Positions 36,931 through 46,133 of a stretch of DNA of 58,955 bases are shown in pieces. The stretch's first letter is position 1. Every line of letters begins with the position of its first letter. The notes under the pieces were generated by a model, which ran no database searches, had not been told where the DNA came from, and was given only the letters and a program-made list of their open reading frames with translations. The position numbers and the translations under genes are program-made. Source of the DNA: an uncultured Saccharophagus sp. (lineage in GTDB: Bacteria > Pseudomonadota > Gammaproteobacteria > Pseudomonadales > Cellvibrionaceae); NCBI GenBank assembly GCA_937920545.1, contig CAKZUG010000069.1, positions 1-58,955 on the forward strand. Direction: 5' to 3'.

Positions 36931-36978
36931 GCTTGCTGGTTCGCTGGCTGGTTTGCTGGCTAGTTTGCTGGTTTATTC
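36931..36978. repeat. Degenerate GCTGGTTTGCTGGCT tandem tract
   Basis: GCTTGCTGGTTCGCTGGCT followed by GGTTTGCTGGCTAGTTTGCT and GGTT: repeats of GCTGG(T/C)T between prfA and prmC. It also blurs the prmC start region. Confidence 0.5.
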
Positions 36979-36992
36979 GTTAGCTAATAAGC

Positions 36993-37979
36993 GTGTGTGT
37001 AAGCGAGTTAAACACATTAATAGACTTACTGTATTTTAAAAGGCCGAGTACTATCAGCAGCTCTCAACCAACATATACCGTAGCGGCCGCATTAACGCGC
37101 GCCGCCGATTTAACCCAATCAGATACCGCCCGCCTAGATACCGAATTACTCCTTGCGCATGCCTTAGAAAAACCCCGTGTGTGGTTATACACGTGGCCAG
37201 ATAAAACACTGACCCACGAGCAATATGCGATTTTTACGTCTTTAATGCATAAACGCCAAAAAGGTGAGCCCATTGCTTATTTACTCGGTGAACAAGAGTT
37301 TTGGTCGCTACCTTTAAAAGTTAGCCCTTCTACGTTAATCCCTCGCTGTGATACCGAGCGCCTAGTTGAAGCGGTGCTTGATTACATTCATGCGCAGGGT
37401 ATACATGCGCCCAAAATACTCGATTTAGGCTGTGGAACAGGCGCGATATCTTTGGCGCTAGCATCAGAGTTACCCGACGCTTTTATTTTAGGCGTAGATA
37501 AAATCCCCGACGCCGTGAGCCTAGCCAGACAAAATGCCCATCATTTAAACATGGCCCATACCCACTTTGAGCAAAGTGACTGGTTTAGCTATTTAGACAC
37601 ACCTAAATGCCACGCTAATATGAGCCGAGCCGATACAAAAGTAACAAATATAGTCAGCGCCGAATCATCAACACAGTTTGATATTATTGTGAGTAATCCG
37701 CCGTATATCGACAAGCACGACGTGCATCTTCAGCAAGGCGATGTTGTGTTTGAGCCGCTCACCGCCTTAGTAGCCGATAACAACGGCCTTGCCGATATCG
37801 AGCATATTATTCAGCACAGCCCAGCATACTTAGCACCCCAAGGTGCATTATTTTTTGAGCATGGCTGGCAGCAAGCACACAGCGTACAAGTATTACTGAG
37901 CCAACATAATTTTACGCAATGTGAAACCCTCCAAGACATGGCCGGCAACGACCGTGTAACCTTGGGGGTGTATCAGTAA
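36993..37979 (+). CDS. prmC: Release factor glutamine methyltransferase
   Basis: N5-methylates the Gln of the GGQ motif in RF1/RF2. FWSLPLKVSPSTLIPRCDTE, SAM motif ILDLGCGTGAISLALA and catalytic IIVSNPPYI. The start is unclear: GTG 36993 gives 328 aa, but homology begins only around TYTVAAALTRAADL and no in-frame ATG lies near it; AAAAGG at 37037-37042 precedes an ATC. About 25 extra residues (HANMSRADTKVTNIVSAE) are inserted just before NPPY. Confidence 0.93.
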   Translation: MCVSELNTLIDLLYFKRPSTISSSQPTYTVAAALTRAADLTQSDTARLDTELLLAHALEKPRVWLYTWPDKTLTHEQYAIFTSLMHKRQKGEPIAYLLGEQEFWSLPLKVSPSTLIPRCDTERLVEAVLDYIHAQGIHAPKILDLGCGTGAISLALASELPDAFILGVDKIPDAVSLARQNAHHLNMAHTHFEQSDWFSYLDTPKCHANMSRADTKVTNIVSAESSTQFDIIVSNPPYIDKHDVHLQQGDVVFEPLTALVADNNGLADIEHIIQHSPAYLAPQGALFFEHGWQQAHSVQVLLSQHNFTQCETLQDMAGNDRVTLGVYQ

Positions 37980-38092
37980 AGGGCTCTTGCAACACAAAAT
38001 AGCCTGTAACGTTTAAGCTATAATAGGGTCAAAGCGTACATAGTTTGATACACAATTATAACGTCGCGCGGTTTAATCTTAAGGTGATCATC

Positions 38093-38536
38093 ATGATATT
38101 ACGTAGCCATTCTGTTTGTTCTTATATTTACACTCAATTGAGTGCCGTATCGGTCTGTATATTGTTGAGCTTGTCGGTGCAATGCGTGAGTGCAACCGAG
38201 ATTGTTAAATGGACGGATGAAAACGGAAAAATTCATTTTGGTGATCGAGCGCCTATTGGCAATCAAGAGACCGCTGAAAAAATAAAAATTCAGCATGCGC
38301 CCGTCAATACACCAGAAAAAGATGTCATCAAAAAACAAACAGATTATTGGTATAGACAAAAAATTGAGAAACAAAAACAACAAGAAAAAAAGATAGCCGC
38401 TAAAAAATCGGCTCAGGATGCCCAAGAGAAAGATAGCACCAAACTGGATTCTCCAGAAGATAAACGCAGGTTTTGCCGCGATACATTTTCACATAATGTC
38501 AAAATGCGAACCGAATGTTTTAACAGTATTAAGTGA
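38093..38536 (+). CDS. DUF4124-domain protein
   Basis: 147 aa. Hydrophobic leader (LSAVSVCILLSLSVQCVSA), then the DUF4124 pattern EIVKWTDENGKIHFGDRAP, a Lys/Gln-rich helical stretch and a C-terminal RRFCRDTFSHNVKMRTEC. Periplasmic; function unknown. ATG 38093 follows AAGGTGA and is preferred over an upstream TTG at 38045. First gene of the segment inserted after prmC. Confidence 0.75.
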   Translation: MILRSHSVCSYIYTQLSAVSVCILLSLSVQCVSATEIVKWTDENGKIHFGDRAPIGNQETAEKIKIQHAPVNTPEKDVIKKQTDYWYRQKIEKQKQQEKKIAAKKSAQDAQEKDSTKLDSPEDKRRFCRDTFSHNVKMRTECFNSIK

Positions 38537-38917
38537 TTTTTTAACAGTTTTTTGGTTTTTTATTCTCATTATATTTGTTTTTTTTGTTTAGTTATAGCTA
38601 AAGGGAATTTTAAGCCTCTGGCTATAAATATTAATTTTGGTGCCAATTAAATATAAATACATTATTTTTTTGAAAGTGTTTTTTTTCTGCCATAAAATTT
38701 AACTTTGTTATATATTTTATTTTATTTCCTGTCTGATAAAGTAACAATCTTTTAATGTATACCTCACGTTCCTCCATTTCTTGACAAGCTATATCCTGTG
38801 TTTAAACTAGGTGGGTCTTAATTCATTTATCTCTCAGGATGACGCGCTGTAATAACAATAATAAAAACGTTGCAGTGACACAAAAAACATAAGTCAATAA
38901 AAAATAGGAATGGCCAT
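38537..38917. other. AT-rich spacer upstream of first TonB receptor
   Basis: 381 bp, very T-rich, with a sigma70-like promoter at 38781-38808 and about 110 bp of leader before the ATG. The part from AAAGTAAC to TTGACA resembles the region upstream of the second receptor. Confidence 0.5.
38781..38808 (+). promoter_or_regulatory. Sigma70-type promoter of first TonB receptor
   Basis: TTGACA, 16-bp spacer, TAAACT. The same CATTTCTTGACA context and spacing occur at 42623-42650 before the paralogue. Confidence 0.6.
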
Positions 38918-41900
38918 ATGAAGAACAGATATCTACCCAAAAAACGTGTAAACCGCATTGCGACGTATAGCAGTGCCGTTGCACTGTTATACGCATTTTC
39001 CCCATCCCTACTGGCACAAGAAGTTGCTAACACAACACAAGCAAACAACCCTGTGGCTGAAGAGGTGCTTGTTACCGGCGTGAGACGCTCACTAGAAAAT
39101 GCGCTAGATGTAAAGCGTAATGCATCGTCTATTGTTGATCATATTTCTGCCGACGATATTGGTAGCTTACCAGCATTGGATTTAGGCGAAGCATTACAGT
39201 CTATTCCTGGTATTCAGTTAAACGCTGAAGGCGGCGACCGAGCCAATGAAATTAATTTACGTGGTTTACCCGGCGGTTTTGTTTTTGATACAACAAATGG
39301 TCTTAACTTTGCGTCTGTGGGTTTGTCGACGCGAGCACAAGGTGTATCGAATCCTTTTGGTGCATTTGAGGCAAGTATTTTTAGGGGGGCAACAGTTGTC
39401 AAGTCTCCTACGGCTGACTTACCAGCAGGCGGCATTGCAGGTTATATTGATAAAAAATTACCAAAAGCGTTATCGAGTAAGCGTGATACGCTGTCAGTTA
39501 ATGTTGGTACACGTTACGAACAATTAGCCGATAATTTTGATCCAGAAATTGCCGTGCGAGGACAGAAAATGTTGATCGAAGATGTACTGGCTGTGTCAGG
39601 TACATTGGCCACATCTAAACAGCGCTTTAGACGCGATATCATCAATATAACCCGTTACGAGCAGCTTACCGATTTTCACCTCGACAGAGAGCCTAACTCT
39701 AACGCTGTCGAAAATTATAAAACGGCCAATAATATACCGTTAGAAGCCAACGTGCTTTTCCCCAGCGAAGTTCGCCAATTTTCAGAGACAGCGAGTGGTG
39801 ACAGAACATCGGTAGCATTAAATATTGAATGGCAAGCTTTGGAAAGCTTAAAGCTTGGTTTAGATTATATTGGTACTAAGCGTGAATTAGATGAAAACGC
39901 ACAAGACGTCTTTATTGTAGGTGCAAGGCAGGCCGCAGGTGGTGGCGCGTCCAGGCAGCAAATAGCCAACGTTACACCATTATCAGATCCATTTTTTGCA
40001 TTTGGTGATCCTGCGGTCATTGAAGATGGAGTGGAAACTTCGCCGGCAACAGAAAATTATGTGTTTAGTGATTACTCCTTTACCAACGCTCAGTACTTTC
40101 CAGGTACACGTGACCGAGATAGCCGAGAGCAAACAGATGGTTTTACTTTAAGTGCTGACTGGGAATACGACGATTGGTCGATTGCAGCGAAGGCTTTATC
40201 CTCAGAGTCTGAATCTTTTCGGTTTAATACTCAGTTCGATGCGCGTTATCAGCCTGCCGATAACAGGATTCTGGTCAATAACGACCAAACATTAAACCGA
40301 AGCCGAGAGGGGAGAGATAACGGTATTGGCGCGACCATCAGAACCGGTCTTGGTAACCTAGATAATTACTCTGTTGAGTTAACCGGCTTTGAAAATCTAA
40401 CACTAGATATTCCCTTTAGTTACGATGTGCGTGGTCGAGATGACCAGCCTTGGGAAGTGTTAGAAAGACAATTTACGCGTTCATCCGTTAATTCCACAGG
40501 CATTAATGATGACGGCTCTCGCTTTAATACTCGTTTATTGATTGGTGGCGGTGAAACATTTCATGATAGGGCCGTTGATACATTTCGAATTGATGTCGAG
40601 CGAGAGTTAGACTTTTCGGGTTTAGACTCGGTTAGGTTTGGTGTGTACCAATCTAGCGAAGAATTCTCTCGTGAAACAAATAATAATACAGCAGCTTTCG
40701 TCAACTTAGAAAACATCAACAACTCATTATTGGTAGGCCCATTGTCTGCGAGTGGGAGTGAGTTTTTTAATGGCAACGCGCCAGGATACGCAACGGGTGA
40801 TGGTGGTTGGCGCGGTATTGATGTGCAAGCAGCAACGGAAGCGTTGACTCCAGGTATTCAGGATCGATTTGATGCCGCTCTTCTTGATCTAGAGAACTCA
40901 GTTACCATTGAACAGGGTAGTGAGGCCCCTGATGCCCTGACTGAAGATCAGAAAGCGCAGGCGTTAGAGTATTTTAGAAATAACGTCGAATTCACCAAAG
41001 CGGGTTTTTTAGAACGTAGGCGTGCATCAGATTTTACAACTGATTTTTCAACAGAAGTGGATATCATAGAAGCTTATTTAATGACTGAGTTTTCAGGCGA
41101 GCTAGGCGCAATAGAGGTATCGGGTAATGTTGGCGTGCGCTATACGGAAACAAAAAATACAGCAAAAGGGATTGAAATAGCAGGTACTGGCGAGCAAGTT
41201 CAAAATACTAACGTTATTTTTAACGATACATTTGCAGAAGTCGAAACAGAAACAACCTATAGAAACTTACTTCCCTCTCTTAACTTGGCGTTTGAACTGT
41301 CACCAGATCTTGTGATGCGTACCGCATATTACGAAGGTATAGTGAGGCCCAATGCTGCTGCTTTTTCGCCTATTGGTGATTTTTCTGAAAGCGATCAGAG
41401 AGTGAATATAGAAATACCTCAGACTGAGCTAGGGCCATTTACGTCTGATTCATTTGACTTGAACCTGTCGTGGTATAACAGAGCAGGCAGCGTCGTGAGT
41501 ATTGGGTATTTTTACAAAGATCTGCTTCAGTTTAGTGCTCTTGAAGAGATTTGCCCTTCAGACGCCAGTGAGTTTGGGCTAGGAGAATTGTTTGTCAATG
41601 AGAGTGATGAGCGGTGTCTAGAGCGTGAATTAACAGAAAGAACGGTTCCGGCTGCAGATGGCACTGGTGAGATGATAGAAGAAATCAATCGTGAGGTCAC
41701 CATCGAAGTACCTGTAATCTCGAGCCAAAAATCAAAGCTACAAGGTTTAGAAGCTTCGATACAGCAGAACTTAGATTTCTTACCTGCACCATGGGGTAAT
41801 TTTGGTGGCCAGCTTAATATCGCCAAAGTGGATATTGACGGTGATCCAATACCCAATGTATCTGAGTTGTCATATAACTTAATTACTTATTATGAAGACG

Positions 41901-42178
41901 GTGCTTTCTCAGCCCGCTTAGCTTATAACTTTAGGGATGACTACTTATTAGCAACGGTAAATACTTCTAATGGCACAGAAGATAGACAAGTGCAGTCACG
42001 TGAGCGCCTTGACCTCTCTTTGGCCTACAAAGTGAATAAGAATCTTAAAGTGACATTAAGAGGGTTTAACTTGTTAGATGATATTTTCCAAGAATTTCAA
42101 TCAAATAACGAAGCGCTACCGCGTCGAACAAACTATGACGGACGCATTTATTCTTTGAGTGCAAATTATCGTTTCTAG
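38918..42178 (+). CDS. TonB-dependent receptor (Xanthomonas/Caulobacter type), copy 1
   Basis: 1086 aa outer-membrane transporter. Signal peptide LLYAFSPSLLAQ/EVANTT, then EEVLVTGVRRSLENALDVKR, a plug domain (ISADDIGSLPALDLGEALQSIPGIQLN, ANEINLRGLPG) and a large barrel ending in SLSANYRF with terminal Phe. This build matches the long receptors used by marine and plant-associated bacteria for oligosaccharide uptake; a lyase-type lipoprotein is encoded downstream. It is paralogous to the next receptor gene with very similar N-terminal and plug protein sequences. Own promoter and terminator. Substrate inferred only from neighbours. Confidence 0.93.
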   Translation: MKNRYLPKKRVNRIATYSSAVALLYAFSPSLLAQEVANTTQANNPVAEEVLVTGVRRSLENALDVKRNASSIVDHISADDIGSLPALDLGEALQSIPGIQLNAEGGDRANEINLRGLPGGFVFDTTNGLNFASVGLSTRAQGVSNPFGAFEASIFRGATVVKSPTADLPAGGIAGYIDKKLPKALSSKRDTLSVNVGTRYEQLADNFDPEIAVRGQKMLIEDVLAVSGTLATSKQRFRRDIINITRYEQLTDFHLDREPNSNAVENYKTANNIPLEANVLFPSEVRQFSETASGDRTSVALNIEWQALESLKLGLDYIGTKRELDENAQDVFIVGARQAAGGGASRQQIANVTPLSDPFFAFGDPAVIEDGVETSPATENYVFSDYSFTNAQYFPGTRDRDSREQTDGFTLSADWEYDDWSIAAKALSSESESFRFNTQFDARYQPADNRILVNNDQTLNRSREGRDNGIGATIRTGLGNLDNYSVELTGFENLTLDIPFSYDVRGRDDQPWEVLERQFTRSSVNSTGINDDGSRFNTRLLIGGGETFHDRAVDTFRIDVERELDFSGLDSVRFGVYQSSEEFSRETNNNTAAFVNLENINNSLLVGPLSASGSEFFNGNAPGYATGDGGWRGIDVQAATEALTPGIQDRFDAALLDLENSVTIEQGSEAPDALTEDQKAQALEYFRNNVEFTKAGFLERRRASDFTTDFSTEVDIIEAYLMTEFSGELGAIEVSGNVGVRYTETKNTAKGIEIAGTGEQVQNTNVIFNDTFAEVETETTYRNLLPSLNLAFELSPDLVMRTAYYEGIVRPNAAAFSPIGDFSESDQRVNIEIPQTELGPFTSDSFDLNLSWYNRAGSVVSIGYFYKDLLQFSALEEICPSDASEFGLGELFVNESDERCLERELTERTVPAADGTGEMIEEINREVTIEVPVISSQKSKLQGLEASIQQNLDFLPAPWGNFGGQLNIAKVDIDGDPIPNVSELSYNLITYYEDGAFSARLAYNFRDDYLLATVNTSNGTEDRQVQSRERLDLSLAYKVNKNLKVTLRGFNLLDDIFQEFQSNNEALPRRTNYDGRIYSLSANYRF

Positions 42179-42205
42179 TTAATCTGGTTTCTTAATTAAT
42201 TTGTT

Positions 42206-42230
42206 AGCCCGCTTATGCGGGCTTTTTTTT
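42206..42230 (+). terminator. Rho-independent terminator of first TonB receptor
   Basis: AGCCCGC-TTAT-GCGGGCT followed by a run of eight T, 27 bp after the stop. Confidence 0.9.
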
Positions 42231-42277
42231 GGGTGTATTAAAATATTAACGTGTTATATGCAATGTACGTGATGGAT

Positions 42278-42484
42278 CTAGAGGACCTCTGATTAACCTC
42301 GTGGCATCTCTGGCTTTCAGAACGTTTTCCTGTTTAGGCGGCTGAGAACGGGAGGCTAGTTCCCCTTTGAGCGAAGTCGACGCAGGCAGGTTCACTCATG
42401 CTTGAGAACTTTATGAAAGCCGTGAAGGGCGAGGTCTAGAGCAGTCACTCAGAGTCGCTACGAGGTTAATCAGAGGCTCCCTAG
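42278..42484 (+). mobile_element. MITE copy 1 (shorter form)
   Basis: 199-bp body (42282-42480) with terminal inverted repeats around CCTCTGATTAACCTCGT and ACGAGGTTAATCAGAGG, flanked on both sides by CTAG. The interior (GGCATCTCTGGCTTTCAGAA..., TTTCCTGTTTAGGCGGCTGAGA, CCCTTTGAGCGAAGTC) matches the reverse complement of the copy at 49921-50183 but is internally shortened. No coding capacity. The outer bases of the left end are mutated (AGGACC instead of GGAACC), so this copy is probably older. Confidence 0.85.
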
Positions 42485-42622
42485 CCATATTTAGGGCTTT
42501 TCTTATGTACGTGTTTTGTGATATGGGTATATTCATATTGGTAATTAACCGCGCGCGCTTCCTTACTTTTTGTCCATAAAAGTAACGTTTCTTTACTATC
42601 CTGTTCACTTCCTGTTCATTTC

Positions 42623-42650
42623 TTGACAACGTATTTCTCATGTTTACAAT
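42623..42650 (+). promoter_or_regulatory. Sigma70-type promoter of second TonB receptor
   Basis: TTGACA, 16-bp spacer, TACAAT (five of six consensus bases). Shares CATTTCTTGACA and an upstream AAAGTAAC block with the promoter at 38781. Confidence 0.7.
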
Positions 42651-42762
42651 TGCAATGCATTGACCATTTTATGATCCTGGATGATCATAAATGATTGAAA
42701 ATAACAATCGGTGGCTCAAAACATAATAAAAAGATCCTTACCTAACACTTAGGAATACCAAC

Positions 42763-45700
42763 ATGACCAAAAGACATTCGAAGTCTCGCACTAAGCATCT
42801 TATTGGCTACAGTAGTGCAGTAGCTTTACTCTATGCTTTCTCTCCTTCTTTACTTGCACAAGAAGTCGCTAACACAACACAAGAAAGCAGCGCTGTGGTT
42901 GAGGAAGTTCTTGTCACCGGTGTCAGACGCTCATTAGAAAACGCGCTTGAAGTTAAACGTAATGCTAGCAGTATTGTTGATGCGATTTCTGCTGAAGATA
43001 TCGACAGTTTACCAGCACTTGATTTAGGTGAAGCGCTTCAAGCCATTCCTGGTATACAGTTAAATACCGATGCAGAAGGCCGCACGTCTGAAATTAGCTT
43101 ACGTGGTTTGCCTGGTAACTTTGTTAAGACAACAGCTTTTGGTCAAAGTTTTGCCAACCCTACGCGAAGTGCAAATGCAGCGGGTGCCTCTAACCCGTTT
43201 TCGGCATTTGAAGCGGGCGTTTTTGATGGCGTAACCGTTATTAAAGCGCCTACTGCTGAATATCAAGCAGGTGGTATTACAGGTATTGTTGATAAAAAAT
43301 TACAGCAAGCCTTATCTAAGCCTGATGGCCGTTTTGCGATTAATTTAGGGACGCGCTTTGAGCAACTTAACGATAATTTTGATAGAACTATCAGTATGCA
43401 AGGGTCAAAGCATTTAATTGAAGACCGTCTTGCTGTCGCGTTTAAGTTTGCCGCATCAGATCAAAATTTTAGACGAGACACGTTAAACACAACTACCTAT
43501 GTCCCGCTTGATGATACAACGTTTGCGGAAAAGTTAGATAATCCAAGCCAGCAAGCAAGTGCGCAAGCACAGCTGGATAGGCATTTCCCAACTGTAGGTG
43601 AGTATCGTGCCGAGTGGAACTTGCCAGAAAATGCACAGTTACGTGCAATTGGTGACTTACGTAATAACAGCGAGACCGGTGCCGGTGATCGTATGTCTTT
43701 GACTGCTAATATTGAATTTCAAGTTAACGATGAGCTTAAAATTGGTTCTCACTTGTTAATGACAAAGCGTGATCTTGACGAAGGCACAAAAGAAGATACA
43801 TTATTTTCTGCGGGTTTTAACACACGACGCACAGCACGTAACCAATTTAATGCGCAGATTATCCCTGATATCACCTCTGCTCCCTTCTTATACGATACTG
43901 AAGTTAATCAGGAAACGGGTGAGGTTGTTAATATTTATGGTGTAAGTAGTGCAGAGATACGAAATGGTGCTTATAACGTTACTAACCGTAAAACCACTTT
44001 TTTAGAAGAGTCTAAGGGTTTATTCCTTTATGCCGATTACGAGACGGATGCATGGGCTATTGATGCAAAAGCATCCTACTCTGAAGCCGAAAACCTGTTT
44101 ACCAACGTTGGTTTAAGTTTTAGACATACTCAAGATTTCCGTGATCCCGATCCCGAGACTGGAGATGCACATCCAGCCGCAACAGCCGCAACAAATATTA
44201 ATGGTTTTATTAATACAGGCCAAGGTAATTTGGATGACATTGTAGGTTCGTTTACTGGCTGGGAAGATTACGTTTACGATAACCTTAATTGGGGAACACC
44301 TAATTTAAATTCTGCTAGTGTAACCGCACGAGAATTTACAGACGGTAATCGTGCTAACGACGGTAGACGTATTCAGTTTTTTGTTGACGGGCGTGTTGAT
44401 AACCCAACCCGTGATTTTTCAGCTATTGAAACGAATTTACAGCGTGAATTTGATTTAGACTTTGATGTTTTCTCACTGGATTCTGTTAAATTTGGTGCTC
44501 GTATCAGTCAAGAAGAGCTCAATAACCGTGATCAGCGAGTGGGTGCTCCAGGTATTAACACCGCAAATATCAGTGGTGCTTTTTTAAGCGATAATCTTTT
44601 GTCGGTTCAGGGTGATGAGTTTTTCGGCGGTCAAATCCCCGGAACATTCGGTGTAAACACCGGCTGGCAGACATTAGATAGTGAGTTTGTTAATGCACAG
44701 TTACAAGACGGCTTATTGGATTTAAGTGAGGGTGACCCTGCAGTGCAGGTTGTGCAGCCTGTTGGTTTTAACGAGCGTGTGGTCAACACCTCTAATACTC
44801 CTTTCCAGCAATTTTTTGCTAATAACTTCTCAACAGAACAAACGATTAGTGCCGCTTATTTAATGAGTAGTTTTTCGGGCGATTTAGGTGCGGTTTCTTA
44901 TAGCGGTAATGTAGGTGTGCGCTATGAAAAAACCGAAAATGATTTTGTTGGGGTGAGCACTTTTGTTGACTCAGATAATAATGCAAGATTAACCAATGTG
45001 CCAAGTCAGAATGAGTATGACAACCTTTTACCTAGTTTTAACTTAGCGGTAAATTTAACCGAAGACGTTGTTGTGCGAACTGCTTACTATGAGGCATTAG
45101 TCAGACCTAATATCCGCGCTACAAATCCATCGCTGGCAGTGCGTCAAAATAATAATGCATTTAATATCACGTTGCCAACGTCAGATTTAAACCCTTACTC
45201 TGCCGAAAATTTTGATTTATCGATAGAGTGGTATAATCGTAGTGGTAGTGCGATATCAATAGGGTATTTCCAGAAGGAAATAACAGATTTATTTAGTCCC
45301 GTTGATAGAAATGTATGCCCACCACAATCAGAGATAGACCCTGATATTTTGCAGGATGTCCTTGATATCACCGGGCCATTCACGCGAAGTGTTGATGCAT
45401 TTGGTAGTGAAACCTGCGTGACGGACACGTTATTCCCTGATGAGAATTTTACAGTGGTTAATCCAGGGGATACTGATCCAGGTGATACTAGAGAGGTTAA
45501 TTTTAGCATTAGTGATAATGATGACTCTGAATTAACTGTACGTGGTGTTGAGTTTGCTGTACAACAAAACTTAGATTTCTTACCTGCTCCATGGGATGGG
45601 TTTGGTGGTGTTTTTAACTATACCAAGCTTGATCAGGAATCTAGCGACCCGTCGCAAACAGATCAGCTTCTTCGTGCTTCGCCTGAGTCATATAACATCA

Positions 45701-45996
45701 TAACTTATTGGGAAAAGAATGACATAAGCTTACGTTTTTCTTATAACTGGAGAGATGATGCCGTACTCAGAGGGACAAACTCATTTCTTGGTGTTGTTGA
45801 TCGAGTTCAAAAAGCACAAGGTCGTTTAGATTTTTCTGGCTCGTATAAGCTTTCTAGAAAGTTGAAATTATCGGTTCGTGCATTTAACTTGCTAGATGAG
45901 ACACGTGTAGAGCATTTTGGTTTTAACGACCAGGCTACGTCACGTTACACACACGACGGCCGCATTTATCAAGTAGGTTTAAACTATACGTTCTAA
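42763..45996 (+). CDS. TonB-dependent receptor (Xanthomonas/Caulobacter type), copy 2
   Basis: 1077 aa, paralogue of the preceding receptor. Same signal region (YSSAVALLYAFSPSLLAQEV), TGVRRSLENALEVKRNASSI, plug GEALQAIPGIQLN and ISLRGLPGNFV, barrel with LDFLPAPWDGFGG and terminal Phe (VGLNYTF). The mid-barrel loops differ from copy 1, so the two probably take different ligands. The paralogues keep protein identity in the N terminus while codons differ, indicating an old duplication. Located directly before the PF05426-type lyase. Confidence 0.93.
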   Translation: MTKRHSKSRTKHLIGYSSAVALLYAFSPSLLAQEVANTTQESSAVVEEVLVTGVRRSLENALEVKRNASSIVDAISAEDIDSLPALDLGEALQAIPGIQLNTDAEGRTSEISLRGLPGNFVKTTAFGQSFANPTRSANAAGASNPFSAFEAGVFDGVTVIKAPTAEYQAGGITGIVDKKLQQALSKPDGRFAINLGTRFEQLNDNFDRTISMQGSKHLIEDRLAVAFKFAASDQNFRRDTLNTTTYVPLDDTTFAEKLDNPSQQASAQAQLDRHFPTVGEYRAEWNLPENAQLRAIGDLRNNSETGAGDRMSLTANIEFQVNDELKIGSHLLMTKRDLDEGTKEDTLFSAGFNTRRTARNQFNAQIIPDITSAPFLYDTEVNQETGEVVNIYGVSSAEIRNGAYNVTNRKTTFLEESKGLFLYADYETDAWAIDAKASYSEAENLFTNVGLSFRHTQDFRDPDPETGDAHPAATAATNINGFINTGQGNLDDIVGSFTGWEDYVYDNLNWGTPNLNSASVTAREFTDGNRANDGRRIQFFVDGRVDNPTRDFSAIETNLQREFDLDFDVFSLDSVKFGARISQEELNNRDQRVGAPGINTANISGAFLSDNLLSVQGDEFFGGQIPGTFGVNTGWQTLDSEFVNAQLQDGLLDLSEGDPAVQVVQPVGFNERVVNTSNTPFQQFFANNFSTEQTISAAYLMSSFSGDLGAVSYSGNVGVRYEKTENDFVGVSTFVDSDNNARLTNVPSQNEYDNLLPSFNLAVNLTEDVVVRTAYYEALVRPNIRATNPSLAVRQNNNAFNITLPTSDLNPYSAENFDLSIEWYNRSGSAISIGYFQKEITDLFSPVDRNVCPPQSEIDPDILQDVLDITGPFTRSVDAFGSETCVTDTLFPDENFTVVNPGDTDPGDTREVNFSISDNDDSELTVRGVEFAVQQNLDFLPAPWDGFGGVFNYTKLDQESSDPSQTDQLLRASPESYNIITYWEKNDISLRFSYNWRDDAVLRGTNSFLGVVDRVQKAQGRLDFSGSYKLSRKLKLSVRAFNLLDETRVEHFGFNDQATSRYTHDGRIYQVGLNYTF

Positions 45997-46028
45997 CCAC
46001 TTTGCATCTTGTTCTGTATAAGTACACT

Positions 46029-46056
46029 CAAAGGGCGCCTAAGGGCGCCTTTTTTA
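46029..46056 (+). terminator. Terminator of second TonB receptor
   Basis: AAAGGGCGCC and GGCGCCTTTTTT pair with one bulged G, followed by T-rich sequence, about 35 bp after the stop. Confidence 0.75.
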
Positions 46057-46133
46057 CGTTTGAAACATACCTATTTTATAGGCCTAGGCGTATACTAAGC
46101 GCATAAGAATATATAAATTTATAGAGGTTTTTT

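Larger units (their letters stand above)
42179..42762. other. Spacer between the two TonB receptors
   Basis: 584 bp with terminator (42206-42230), MITE (42282-42480) and the promoter of the second receptor. No gene; minus-strand open frames here translate MITE sequence. Confidence 0.6.

Noticed and set aside
38045-38092. Upstream TTG extension of the DUF4124 protein
   Set aside because: The ATG at 38093 has a good AAGGTGA ribosome site and gives a normal signal peptide.
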